Origin: Planctomycetota bacterium
GTDB taxonomy: Bacteria; Planctomycetota; MHYJ01; JACPTZ01
NCBI GenBank assembly: GCA_016192525.1
Contig: JACPTZ010000060.1
Span: 1 to 56,422 of the forward strand
Length of the DNA stretch: 56,422 nucleotides
Reading direction: 5' to 3'
Shown: one piece after another, positions 34,655-42,666 of the stretch
Layout: each line of letters opens with the position of its first letter
How positions within the stretch are numbered: position 1 is the first letter of the stretch
Notes under the pieces: generated by a model
Databases searched by the model: none
Told to the model about the DNA's origin: nothing
The model's input: only the letters and a program-made list of their open reading frames with translations
Program-made: the position numbers and the translations under genes

Positions 34655-37504
34655 ATGACTACGAGACGGAGTCTCAGTGGCCGGTCGATCGTTCGCGGCC
34701 TCCTGGTCGCGCTGGCGGTCCTGGCGAGCCCGCTCTGGCTCGCCGCGCAGGACAGCCAGAGCACGATCAACGTGCAGGGCGACCTGAAGTTCAGGTTCGG
34801 CAATGCGCCCGTGAACGGGGCCACCCCCATGTCCTTCGCCCTGTACAGCACGTCGACCGGGGGGACGGCGCTCTTCACCGAGTCGCACTCCGTGGGCGTG
34901 GACAACGGCCACTACTTCGCCTCCATCGGCTCCCAGACCGCGGGCGGCATTCCGGAATCGCACTTCATGAACGCGAGCCTGTACCTCGGCATTACGGTGG
35001 GGACCGACTCGGAGATGTCGCCGCGGATCCAGATCTCCTCCTCCGCCTTCGCCCTCAATGCGATGCAGGTCAATAATGCGAGCGGCACCCAGAACATCGG
35101 CACCGGGTCCGGGGTCGACACGATCAACATCGGAAACGGCGGCGGGGCGGACGTGATCACCCTCGGCGCCGCCGGGACGACCACGACGGTGGACGGGACC
35201 TTTGTGACGACCGGGACCGTGACCTTCGCGAATCTGACCACGACCGACGGGACGGCCCTGGCGACGGGGACGGCGGCGGATGCCGTGACGATCGACAGCA
35301 GCACCGGCGGCGACACGATCAGCATCGCGGGGACCGGCTCGACCGACGCCGACACGATCAACATTGATGCGGCGATCGGCGGCGACACGATCAACATCGC
35401 CGGGGCGGCGTCCACGGATGCGGACACGATCAACATCGGGACGAGCGGGGCGGATGCGCTCACGATCGGGAACACGGCCGCGGCTTCACTGACCTTGAAT
35501 ACCGGCACCGCGTTCACCCTCAACGGCGCGGCGGCGACCACCTATGCGATCGGCGCGGCCACGACGACCGGGACCATCACGATCGGCGGCACGGCCCAGA
35601 CGACCGGCGCCCTCACCCTCGGCCAGTCCACCGTGACGAACACGATCAACATCGGGAGCGCGATATCACGATCGGGGCGGCCACGGCGTTCAGCGGCAGC
35701 GTGGCGATCTTCTCGGGGGCCACGGGCGGCATCGGATTGACGGGCCCCACGACGGTCACCGGGGCGCTCGCGGTGACGGGACTCGCGAGCCTGAACGGCG
35801 GACTCACGGTCGACGCGGGCGTGTTCGCCGTGGCGGATGCCACCGGCGCCATGACGGCGATCGGGACGGCCGCGGTCGAGGCGTACACGATTGGCACGGC
35901 CGGCGGGGCCGACACCGTCACGATCGGCAACAACGTGGCCGGGACGCTGGGCGGGTCGAGCAGCCTGGTCCTGAATGGGTCCACGACGACGCTGAATCCG
36001 TACGGGGTGGCGGCCGGCAATACTGCCGAGATGAGATTCGTGGAACTCGCGGCCAATGGAGTCAACTATTCGGCCTTCAAGTCCGCGGACGCGATGGCGG
36101 CTGATGTCACGTATGTCCTGCCGCCGACCGTGGCGGCGGCCGGCGCCGTGCTCACGGATGTGGCCGGGGATGGAGTGCTCTCCTGGGCGTTGGGCCCGGC
36201 CGTGGCCGCCGACAGCCTCGATTTCGATGATCTCGGCGGCGGGATCCCGGGATCCGAGAACATGACCTTGGATGCCTCCACCGACATCGCTTTGGCGACC
36301 TTTACGTTTTCGACCTCCGGGGCGGGCACTGTGACGTTCGACGCCGATACGGCCGGTAACACCATCAATATCTCTGCGGACGCGCTCGCCGACACGATCA
36401 ACATCGGAAGTGCGACGGACACGCTCGCCATCAACTCGGACGGTTTGACTGTCGCCGCTACCACCGGGGCGATGACGGTGGACCCAGGGGTTGGGCTGGA
36501 CGTCAACGTGGGCGGCGCACTGAACCTCGGAGACACGACCGCGACGACGGTGAACATCGGCACGACGGCGGCGGCGGTGCTGAATCTCGGCGCCGCAGGC
36601 GCGCTCGTGCGTGCGATCAACATCGGGACCGGCACCGGGGCGGATACAATCGAGATCGGAACCAACGGCGGAGGGAACACCATCACGATCGGCACGGCCG
36701 GCGATGCCGTGGCCATCAACGGCACGATCACCACGAACAACGGCGTCACGATGGGCGGAAATCTCGCGATGGGCGGAAACAACATCACGGGCGCCGGAGA
36801 CTTCGGCGGCGCCACGGCGACGTTGACGGGCAACGCCACGGTGGGCGGCACCTTTGGGGTGACCGGCAACACGACGGTGGGCGGGACATTGGTTTGGGGT
36901 GACCGGCAACACGACGGTGGGCGGGACATTGGGCGTGACGGGCGTTACGACGTTGGGTGCGAACCTGGCGATGGGCGGAAACAACATCACGGGCGCCGGG
37001 GACTTCGGCGGCGCCACGGCGACGTTGACGGGCAACGCCACGGTGGGCGGCACCTTTGGGGTGACCGGCAACACGACGGTGGGCGGGACATTGGGCGTGA
37101 CGGGCAACATGGGGGTGGGAGGAGCGGCCGTCGGAGCGAACCCGATCGATGGCCCCGCAGGCTCCTTCCTCAGTGCGGCGGGAGTTTGGACTGACGGCAG
37201 TTCGCGCACACAGAAGTTCGACATCCGTCCGCTCGAGGAGTCCGACGCCATAGAGGCCTTTCACCAGCTTCAGCCCGTTCGCTACCGCTACTACACAGAG
37301 CCAGACGAGGAGTATCTTGGCTTCATCGCTGAGGATGTGCCGGAACTGGTTGCCGTGAACTCCCGGAAGGGACTTAGTTCAAAGGACATTGTAACCGTGC
37401 TGACCCGCGTCGTTCAGGTTCAACAGCGAACGATCGATGAGCTGAAGCGTGAAGTGAGCGACCTCAAGAAGACGGTGACCGGAGAGCCCGCGCCCGGCAA
37501 GTAG
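34655..37504 (+). pseudogene. Large repetitive surface protein with C-terminal S74 chaperone domain, frame broken twice
   Basis: Read with two frame corrections this is one protein of about 935 aa. It has a signal peptide ending near LWLAAQ, then an adhesin-type N-domain (GDLKFRFGNAPVNGATPMSF, NASLYLGITVGTDSEMSPRI). About 650 residues follow of short NTINIG/DTITIG beta-strand repeats suggesting a beta-helix or trimeric stalk. The C-terminal Peptidase_S74 intramolecular chaperone has SSRTQKFDIRPLEESDAIEA, with Ser and Lys where S74 uses its Ser-Lys dyad, YLGFIAEDVPE and a terminal coiled coil. Frame changes occur near 35660 (one missing base) and at 36853-36932 (a 40-bp tandem duplication). 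Without these it would be intact. The paralogue at 39214 lacks the S74 domain. Confidence 0.75.
36853..36932. repeat. 40-bp tandem duplication that shifts the reading frame
   Basis: Two 40-bp units, each starting TTTGGGGTGACCGGCAACAC, follow one another at 36853 and 36893. Because 40 is not a multiple of three, the second copy moves the gene into another frame. Removing one copy exactly rejoins the upstream frame to the downstream frame. Confidence 0.9.
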
Positions 37505-37576
37505 GAGCTGGACACCTTCGCAACAATCGGTTCTGCCGATTCGGATTCTGTTCCATTGCGGAATGGAGCGTTGACC

Positions 37577-37981
37577 ATGAATAGACCAAGCGTGCTGTTG
37601 TGGGGGTTGATCCTATCGGCACTCTCCAGCCCCCCTGCTGTTCTCGCCCAGGACTCCACCGGCTCCGCCAACTACGTCATGGAAGGCGTCTCCACCGGGG
37701 AGAGCCTCTCGAAGGCGGACGGAATCATCACCTCCTCGTCCGGCTTCGCCACGACGACGGTAACCGGGCAAAGCGTCAACCCCGAGGGCGCCGCCAGCGG
37801 GTCTTTCGCCTTGAACGGCGATTCGGGCGGCGGCAGCGGGGCGCCGACGACCACCGGCGGCGGCGGGGGCGGCGGGGGCGGCTGCTTCACCGGTGTGGTG
37901 GGTAGCACCGGCTTTCCAGCCTGTGCGTCCTTCCTCGCGGCCGGTCTGGCGGGGCTTCTGATCCGTCGTCGCAGGGTGTAG
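37577..37981 (+). CDS. Small Gly-rich surface protein with Cys/TM/Arg C-terminal sorting tail (paralogue 1)
   Basis: A 134-aa protein from ATG 37577. It has a signal peptide ending near PAVLAQ, then a core with NYVMEGVSTGESLSKADGII and TVTGQSVNPEGAASGSFALN. A Gly run leads to CFTG and a short C-terminal hydrophobic helix ending in LLIRRRRV. This Gly-linker, Cys, helix, Arg-cluster order is that of MYXO-CTERM or GlyGly-CTERM sorting signals, which are processed and moved to the cell surface. The gene follows the large repeat protein by about 70 nt, as its paralogue does at 41403. Nearly every position of the core is shared with that paralogue. The function is unknown. Confidence 0.7.
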   Translation: MNRPSVLLWGLILSALSSPPAVLAQDSTGSANYVMEGVSTGESLSKADGIITSSSGFATTTVTGQSVNPEGAASGSFALNGDSGGGSGAPTTTGGGGGGGGGCFTGVVGSTGFPACASFLAAGLAGLLIRRRRV

Positions 37982-38008
37982 TCAAACCGTCGTTCACGTG
38001 ACATCCCC

Positions 38009-38046
38009 AACGGCACGGGTGGGTCGTGAGACCTCCCCGTGCCGTT
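38009..38046 (+). terminator. Hairpin after paralogue 1
   Basis: AACGGCACGGG and CCCGTGCCGTT form an exact 11-bp stem 28 nt after the stop codon. The same stem follows paralogue 2. The tail is GTCG rather than a T-run, so termination is probable but not typical. Confidence 0.6.
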
Positions 38047-38085
38047 GTCGTTGAATGCGAAGCGAGCGTTCGTCGTGCGTCCCCG

Positions 38086-38190
38086 CCACACGGATGCCGG
38101 CCCGCCATCCGTGTGGCGGGGCGTGCCGGCATCCGTGTGGCGGGACGGGCAGGCGTCCGTTCGTAGTGCGCCCGTCAGGGCGCGTTGTGG
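38086..38190. repeat. CCGCCACACGGATG palindromes and TTCGTAGTGCG repeat upstream of RAYT 1
   Basis: Three alternating copies of GCCACACGGATG / CATCCGTGTGGC lie head to head (about 38090-38145). They are followed by CGTTCGTAGTGCGCCCGTCA with its GGGCGC partner. The block directly precedes the RAYT start at 38205. Related palindromes occur at 38.9, 41.9 and 42.2 kb. Confidence 0.8.
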
Positions 38191-38204
38191 GAGGCAGAGA
38201 GCCC

Positions 38205-38750
38205 ATGTACGCCTACCGTCGCATGACACCTGATGAGCGCAAGGCGGTCGTGGAAGAGCGCCGGAGGCTCGGCCGACCGTGGCACTCGCCCCCGCACTGG
38301 GGCGGGGAGGCGGGGACCTACATCGTCTCCGCCGCCTGCTACGAGCACCGCCAGAGGCTGACCACCCCGTCGCGCCTGACAGCGTTCTCAGACGCCCTGA
38401 TTCGCCGTACCCTCGGCGGGTCAGAGGTGGAGGTCTTCGCCTGGATCGTGCTCCCCAGCCACTATCACGTTCTGCTTCGCGTGGACCTGTCGCCGCTCCG
38501 GAGACGGATCGGCCGGCTGCACAACGGGACATCCACTCAGTGGAATCGCGAAGATGAGGAACCCGGGCGGACGGTGTGGCACGGATTCTCTGACCGGAAG
38601 ATCCGCTCCGAGGGGCACTACTACGCGACAATCAACTACATCCACACGAACGCGGTAAAGCACGGGTTTGCCCGCCGCGCCGATGAGTGGCCGTGGAGCA
38701 GTTTCCAGGACTACCTGACCGCGTACGGGCGTGATCGCCTCGTCGCGTAG
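38205..38750 (+). CDS. REP-associated tyrosine transposase (RAYT 1, Y1_Tnp)
   Basis: A 181-aa IS200/IS605-like single-strand transposase from ATG 38205. The HUH motif is HYH at 86-88 in IVLPSHYHVLLRV. The likely catalytic Tyr is in HYYATINYIHTNAVKHG, and the WPWSSFQDY box typical of RAYTs follows. Such proteins nick and join REP palindromes. Unlike IS elements, they usually stay single copy with many non-autonomous hairpins. It lies between the two surface-protein cassettes and just after a cluster of palindromes that may be its targets. Confidence 0.85.
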   Translation: MYAYRRMTPDERKAVVEERRRLGRPWHSPPHWGGEAGTYIVSAACYEHRQRLTTPSRLTAFSDALIRRTLGGSEVEVFAWIVLPSHYHVLLRVDLSPLRRRIGRLHNGTSTQWNREDEEPGRTVWHGFSDRKIRSEGHYYATINYIHTNAVKHGFARRADEWPWSSFQDYLTAYGRDRLVA

Positions 38751-38829
38751 TGGGGGAAATACCCGGTTCTGGACTGCGGGAAGGGGTGGGACGATTGATC
38801 GGAGGGAGGGAGGTGGGTAAAACGGAGGA

Positions 38830-38894
38830 GAACAACAACAGCGGACAGAAACAGAAACAACAACAGTGCGCCCTTACGGGACGCACTACGAACG
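38830..38894 (+). repeat. Composite repeat, middle copy
   Basis: It begins GAACAACAACAGCGGACAGA, has a second CAACAACAG, then GTGCGCCC..ACGGGACGCACTA and CGAACG, which is a hairpin. It is almost identical to the copy at 42083-42147 and inverted relative to 34370-34442. Confidence 0.85.
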
Positions 38895-39024
38895 GCCCTC
38901 GCCCTGACGCCTGCCCGCCAGCCGTGTGGCGGGGGACGCACTACGAACGACCCTCGTCGTGACGGGACGCAGTACGAACGATTCCCGCCATGTCCGGGCC
39001 GCACCGCGAAGTGCGCCCACGACG

Positions 39025-39072
<48 letters not shown>

Positions 39073-39078
39073 TTTACA

Positions 39079-39084
39079 TATAAT
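39079..39084 (+). promoter_or_regulatory. Possible -10 box next to the poly-C tract
   Basis: A perfect TATAAT at 39079-39084. Any -35 element at usual spacing would fall inside the C run (about 39056-39061), so the promoter would depend on what the run displaces or how long it is. A second option is TTGACG at 39097-39102 with a poor -10. Confidence 0.35.
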
Positions 39085-39213
39085 CTGGAAAATTACTTGA
39101 CGGGTTCCCTCGCTTGCACTACTCTCTCCCCCCTCGTGGTCCGGGCGAGGGGTCCGGGGGCGCGAGCGCCATCATCGAGAATTTCCAGGTTCCTTTTTTA
39201 ATGGGGGTTGGTC

Positions 39214-41346
39214 ATGATTACCGGTCGGAGTCGTGCGTGGAGCGTTCGTGGGGCGCTGATTACCCTCTTCGTGCTGGCGAGCCCGCTGTGGTCGCTGGCT
39301 CAGAACAGCCAGGACACCATCAACGTGCAGGGTGACCTGCGGTTCCGGTTCGGGAACGCCCCGGTGAGCGGGGCCACGGCGATGTCGTTCTCGATCTACA
39401 GCTCGGCGACCGGGAGCGGAGCGATCTTCACGGAGCCGCAGACGGTCGCGGTGGACAACGGCCACTACTTCGCCGCTATCGGATCGCAGACGGGGGGCGG
39501 GATTCCGGAGTCGGTGTTCCAGAACTCGACGCTCTACCTCGGGATCACGGTGGGGACCGACTCGGAAATGGCCCCCCGGATCCAGATTGCCGCCTCGGCC
39601 TTCGCCTTCAACGCGATGCAGGTGAACAACGCCTCCGGACTTCAGGACATCGGGACCACCAGCATCGTGGACACGATCACGATCGGATCGAGCGGGGCGG
39701 ATGTGATCGCGATCGGAAACGCTTCGGCCGCGAGCATCACGGAGATCGCGACGACGATCGGCCTCACCGGCACGACGACGGTCACCGGGACGCTGACGGT
39801 GACGGGCGGCGTGACGCTGACCGACCTGACGCTCTCGGGCGACCTGGACGTGAACGGCGGGGACATTACCGGCAACGCCGGGACGACGAACCTGCTGAAC
39901 GACTGCACCCTGGTGAACCTCGGCACGACGGCGGTCGCCCGGGCGATTGCCATCGGCACCGGCGCCGCGGCGCAGACGGTGACCGTGGGAAGCGGCACCA
40001 CGACCTCCTCCCTCGCCCTGACCTCCGGGACGGGCGACATCACGATCGCCTCGACGGATGACGTCTCGATCAACGGGGCGGGCGCCGATGCGGCGATCGC
40101 CATCGGGACTTCGGCCGTGGCCCACACCATCACCCTCGGGAACAGCACCGGGGCGACGGCGATTGCGCTGAACGCCGGCACCGGAGCAATTGACATTGGC
40201 ACGAACGCGATTGCGCACACGGTCACCATCGGCAATGGGACCGGAGCCACGGCGCTCACGCTGAATGCCGGTACCGGGGCCATTGCGATCGGGACGAATG
40301 CCACGGATCACGCGATCACGATCGGCGGGGCGACCGGCAGCAATGCCCTCGCCCTTGTGGCCGGGACGGGCGATATCACGCTGACGACCGGAGACGACTT
40401 CACCCTGAACGGGGTCGCGGCCTCGGATTATGCGATCGGCGCGGCGACGACGACGGGGCTGATCACGATCGGCGGGACAGCCCAGACGGGCGCGCTGACG
40501 GTCGGGAGCAGCACCGGGGCTGGCGTGGTGAACATCGGGGTGGGGACCGGCAGCGAGACGGTAAACATCGACAATGAAATCACCGGGGCAGACGTGATCA
40601 ACATCGCCACCGGCGGCGGGACGAATACGGTCCACATCACCAACGGCGCGGCGAACGGCGGGACGAACGCGATCAACATCGGCACCGGCACCGGCGTGGA
40701 CACGATCAGCATCGGGACCGGCGGCGGCGGCGATGCGGTCGACATCGGGAGCGCCGGGGCGGCCACCCGGTTGGATGGCGCAGGCATCACCTTGGGCTTT
40801 GGGGCCGCGGCGCATGCCATCACCCTCGGCACGGCGGGACCAGGCGCCGACACGATCCTCATCGGAGAAGCCGCCGGCGGTGCGGATACGATCACGATCG
40901 GCGCCGCGGACGCCAATGTGTCGCTGACGGACGCCAATTGGGGCATCACCGGAGCCGGTGCTGCGACCTTCGATGCCTCAGTGGCCGTCGGGGCCGCCGG
41001 GACACGCTCGACCGTTACCACCACCGCGACGGCCGATCGCGCGCTTACTCTGGCTGATGTGGCCGGGGGCATTGTCATCGGCACCGCGAACGCATCCTCG
41101 ATCGCCGCCGGAACAACCGCAGCACTCGATGCGGATGCTTCCACGACCATCCTCGATGGGAACGTCCTCGGAGCCACTTCCCGGATCCTCCTCTTCCCCA
41201 GCAACGCTGCGGCCGCAACCCTCTGTTCCGGGGCGAGCGCACCGTTCGTTACGGGTGTCGCCGCAGGCTCGTTCAACATCGACACTGCGGACACCGGGAA
41301 TGCCGGCGGAACAGAGACGTTCTTCTATCTCGTGATCAACCCATAG
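39214..41346 (+). CDS. Large repetitive surface protein (paralogue 2, no S74 domain)
   Basis: A 710-aa protein from ATG 39214, with a signal peptide ending near LWSLAQ. The N-domain is nearly the same as in the 34655 gene (QGDLRFRFGNAPVSGATAMS, STLYLGITVGTDSEMAPRIQ). About 470 residues of short repeats follow, of the type TITIG, AIAIGT and NAGTGAI with variants, which suggest a beta-solenoid stalk like YadA-type heads. The C-terminus (TRSTVTTTATADRALTLADV, then SRILLFPSNAAAATLCSGAS and a final FFYLVINP) differs from paralogue 1 and may be a small beta-sandwich. It is probably secreted or surface-displayed as a fibre. The reading frame is intact, unlike that of paralogue 1. Confidence 0.75.
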   Translation: MITGRSRAWSVRGALITLFVLASPLWSLAQNSQDTINVQGDLRFRFGNAPVSGATAMSFSIYSSATGSGAIFTEPQTVAVDNGHYFAAIGSQTGGGIPESVFQNSTLYLGITVGTDSEMAPRIQIAASAFAFNAMQVNNASGLQDIGTTSIVDTITIGSSGADVIAIGNASAASITEIATTIGLTGTTTVTGTLTVTGGVTLTDLTLSGDLDVNGGDITGNAGTTNLLNDCTLVNLGTTAVARAIAIGTGAAAQTVTVGSGTTTSSLALTSGTGDITIASTDDVSINGAGADAAIAIGTSAVAHTITLGNSTGATAIALNAGTGAIDIGTNAIAHTVTIGNGTGATALTLNAGTGAIAIGTNATDHAITIGGATGSNALALVAGTGDITLTTGDDFTLNGVAASDYAIGAATTTGLITIGGTAQTGALTVGSSTGAGVVNIGVGTGSETVNIDNEITGADVINIATGGGTNTVHITNGAANGGTNAINIGTGTGVDTISIGTGGGGDAVDIGSAGAATRLDGAGITLGFGAAAHAITLGTAGPGADTILIGEAAGGADTITIGAADANVSLTDANWGITGAGAATFDASVAVGAAGTRSTVTTTATADRALTLADVAGGIVIGTANASSIAAGTTAALDADASTTILDGNVLGATSRILLFPSNAAAATLCSGASAPFVTGVAAGSFNIDTADTGNAGGTETFFYLVINP

Positions 41347-41402
41347 TCTCAGGCTCGTCCTTCGGATCACTTTTACATTTCGCGCAATAACGGAGGATGT
41401 CC

Positions 41403-41825
41403 ATGAGAGGTACCCCAGGTCTTCGCTCGTGGTTGTCGATGGCCCTTGCCGCGCTCCTGGTGGTGGGCTCGAGCAGTCCAGGACTCGCCCAGGACTCGAT
41501 CGGTTCGGGTACGTATGTTATGCAGAACGTTAACGCCGGGGAGTCGATTTCCAAGGCCGACGGGGTGATCACCTCCTCCGCCGGCTTCACTTCGACCACG
41601 GTCACCGGACAGAGCGTGAATCCCGCTTCCGCCGGGAGCGGCTCGTTCGCCCTGAACGGCGATTCGGGCGGCGGCGGCGGCGCCCTGGTCAGCCCGGGGT
41701 CGGGCGGCGGGGGCGGCGGCGGCGGGTGCTTCGCCGGTGGCGTGGGTGGCACAGGCCTTCCAGCCTGTGCGGCCCTGCTTGCGGCCGGATTGACGGGGCT
41801 TCTGATTCGGCGTCGCAAGGTGTAG
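41403..41825 (+). CDS. Small Gly-rich surface protein with Cys/TM/Arg C-terminal sorting tail (paralogue 2)
   Basis: A 140-aa protein. ATG 41403 is preferred because GGAGG ends 6 nt before it; ATG 41397 would leave no spacing. A signal peptide (LSMALAALLVVGSSSPGLAQ) is followed by TYVMQNVNAGESISKADGVI and TVTGQSVNPASAGSGSFALN, then a Gly linker, CFAG, and a hydrophobic tail ending GLLIRRRKV. The match to the 37577 protein is clear along the whole length apart from the signal peptide and linker. The DNA for the tail contains GGCACAGGCCTTCCAGCCTG, a palindrome of REP type translated in frame. It is the second gene of cassette 2. Confidence 0.7.
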   Translation: MRGTPGLRSWLSMALAALLVVGSSSPGLAQDSIGSGTYVMQNVNAGESISKADGVITSSAGFTSTTVTGQSVNPASAGSGSFALNGDSGGGGGALVSPGSGGGGGGGGCFAGGVGGTGLPACAALLAAGLTGLLIRRRKV

Positions 41826-41852
41826 CCGGCGAGTCGCTTAGGGAACACAACC

Positions 41853-41890
41853 AACGGCACGGGTGGGTCGAGAGACCTGCCCGTGCCGTT
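41853..41890 (+). terminator. Hairpin after paralogue 2
   Basis: AACGGCACGGG / CCCGTGCCGTT, identical stems to those after paralogue 1, 28 nt after the stop. Confidence 0.6.
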
Positions 41891-41899
41891 GTCGTTCGT

Positions 41900-42282
41900 A
41901 GTGCCCCCCCGCCACACAGATGCCTGCGCGCCATCCGTGTGGCAGGGCGGGCCAGCGTCCGTTCGTAGTGCGCCCGTCAGGGCGCGTTGTGTGGGTGTGC
42001 AGGCGCCATACGTCCGGCGGCTGGAGCGGGCGGGAAGTCGCCGAACCGCGGGCCGGCCACCGCCCCGGGGAACAGCGGAGGGGAACAACAACAACGGACA
42101 GAAACGGAAACAACAACAGTGCGCCCTGACGGGACGCACTACGAACGACTTCGCCATGACGCCTGCCCGCCCCGCCACACGGATGGCGGGCAGGCATCTG
42201 TGTGGCGGGGACGCACGAGGAACGGCCCTGCGGCCTGCGGTTTCCGCTTGCGTACCTCCATCCCGGGGCGTACCATCATTGC
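41900..42282. repeat. Repeat cluster right of cassette 2
   Basis: No gene is seen. It contains CGCCACACAGATG / CATCCGTGTGGC palindromes (41911-41942), the TTCGTAGTGCGCCCGTCAGG unit (41963), the composite repeat (42083-42147), and a CCCGCCACACGGATGGCGGG block (about 42162-42210). The same repeat types, in the same order, follow cassette 1. Confidence 0.8.
42083..42147 (+). repeat. Composite repeat, right copy
   Basis: Begins GGAACAACAACAACGGACAG and ends with the GTGCGCCCTGACGGGACGCA hairpin and CTACGAACG. It differs from 38830-38894 at only a few positions. Confidence 0.85.
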
Positions 42283-42666
42283 ATGGGACTCACCACGGTT
42301 CTCGTCAAGATCGGAAAGGGGCGCTGCACCCGGCGAATGCGGTTCCTTGTCGACAGCGGGGCTACGTACTCGCTTCTCCCCGAGAGGGCGTGGAGGGCCC
42401 TGCGGCTCAAGCCGCTGGACAAGGTGTCGGTCGTGCTCGCGGACGGGACCGCGATCGAACGCGATCTATCCGAAACCTGGTTTGAGTTCGGAGGATCCGG
42501 TCGGACGTCGCCGGTGATTCTCGGGCAGGATCGCGACGAGCCCCTTCTCGGCGCCGTGACTCTTGAGTCGCTGGGCCTCATGCTGAACCCCCTGACGCGC
42601 GAACTTCTCCCGATGAAACTGATGCTGGCGGGGGGCCGGTCGGCGGCGCCCCGTCTTTTGCCATGA
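42283..42666 (+). CDS. Retropepsin-like (clan AA) aspartic protease
   Basis: A 127-aa single-domain protein from ATG 42283 (MGLTTVLVKIGKGRC). The active-site strand is FLVDSGATYSLLPERAW with the catalytic Asp at residue 24. The hydrophobic-hydrophobic-Gly element is ILGQDRDEPLLGAVTLESLG, as in homodimeric bacterial retropepsin homologues. It probably works as a dimer. It overlaps the following metallopeptidase gene by 4 nt (42663-42666), so the two are translated together. The partner is itself a predicted protease, which is unusual. Substrate is unknown. Confidence 0.8.
   Translation: MGLTTVLVKIGKGRCTRRMRFLVDSGATYSLLPERAWRALRLKPLDKVSVVLADGTAIERDLSETWFEFGGSGRTSPVILGQDRDEPLLGAVTLESLGLMLNPLTRELLPMKLMLAGGRSAAPRLLP

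Noticed and set aside
36853-36932. Programmed ribosomal frameshifting as the explanation of the frame change
   Set aside because: No slippery heptamer is needed, because the 40-bp duplication alone accounts for the exact frame difference.
35542-37251. Antisense frames with VPPTVVLPVTPK-type repeats across the S74 gene
   Set aside because: The repeats are the mirror of the plus-strand GGNNITGAGDFGG and NTTVGGT repeats. There is no start context.
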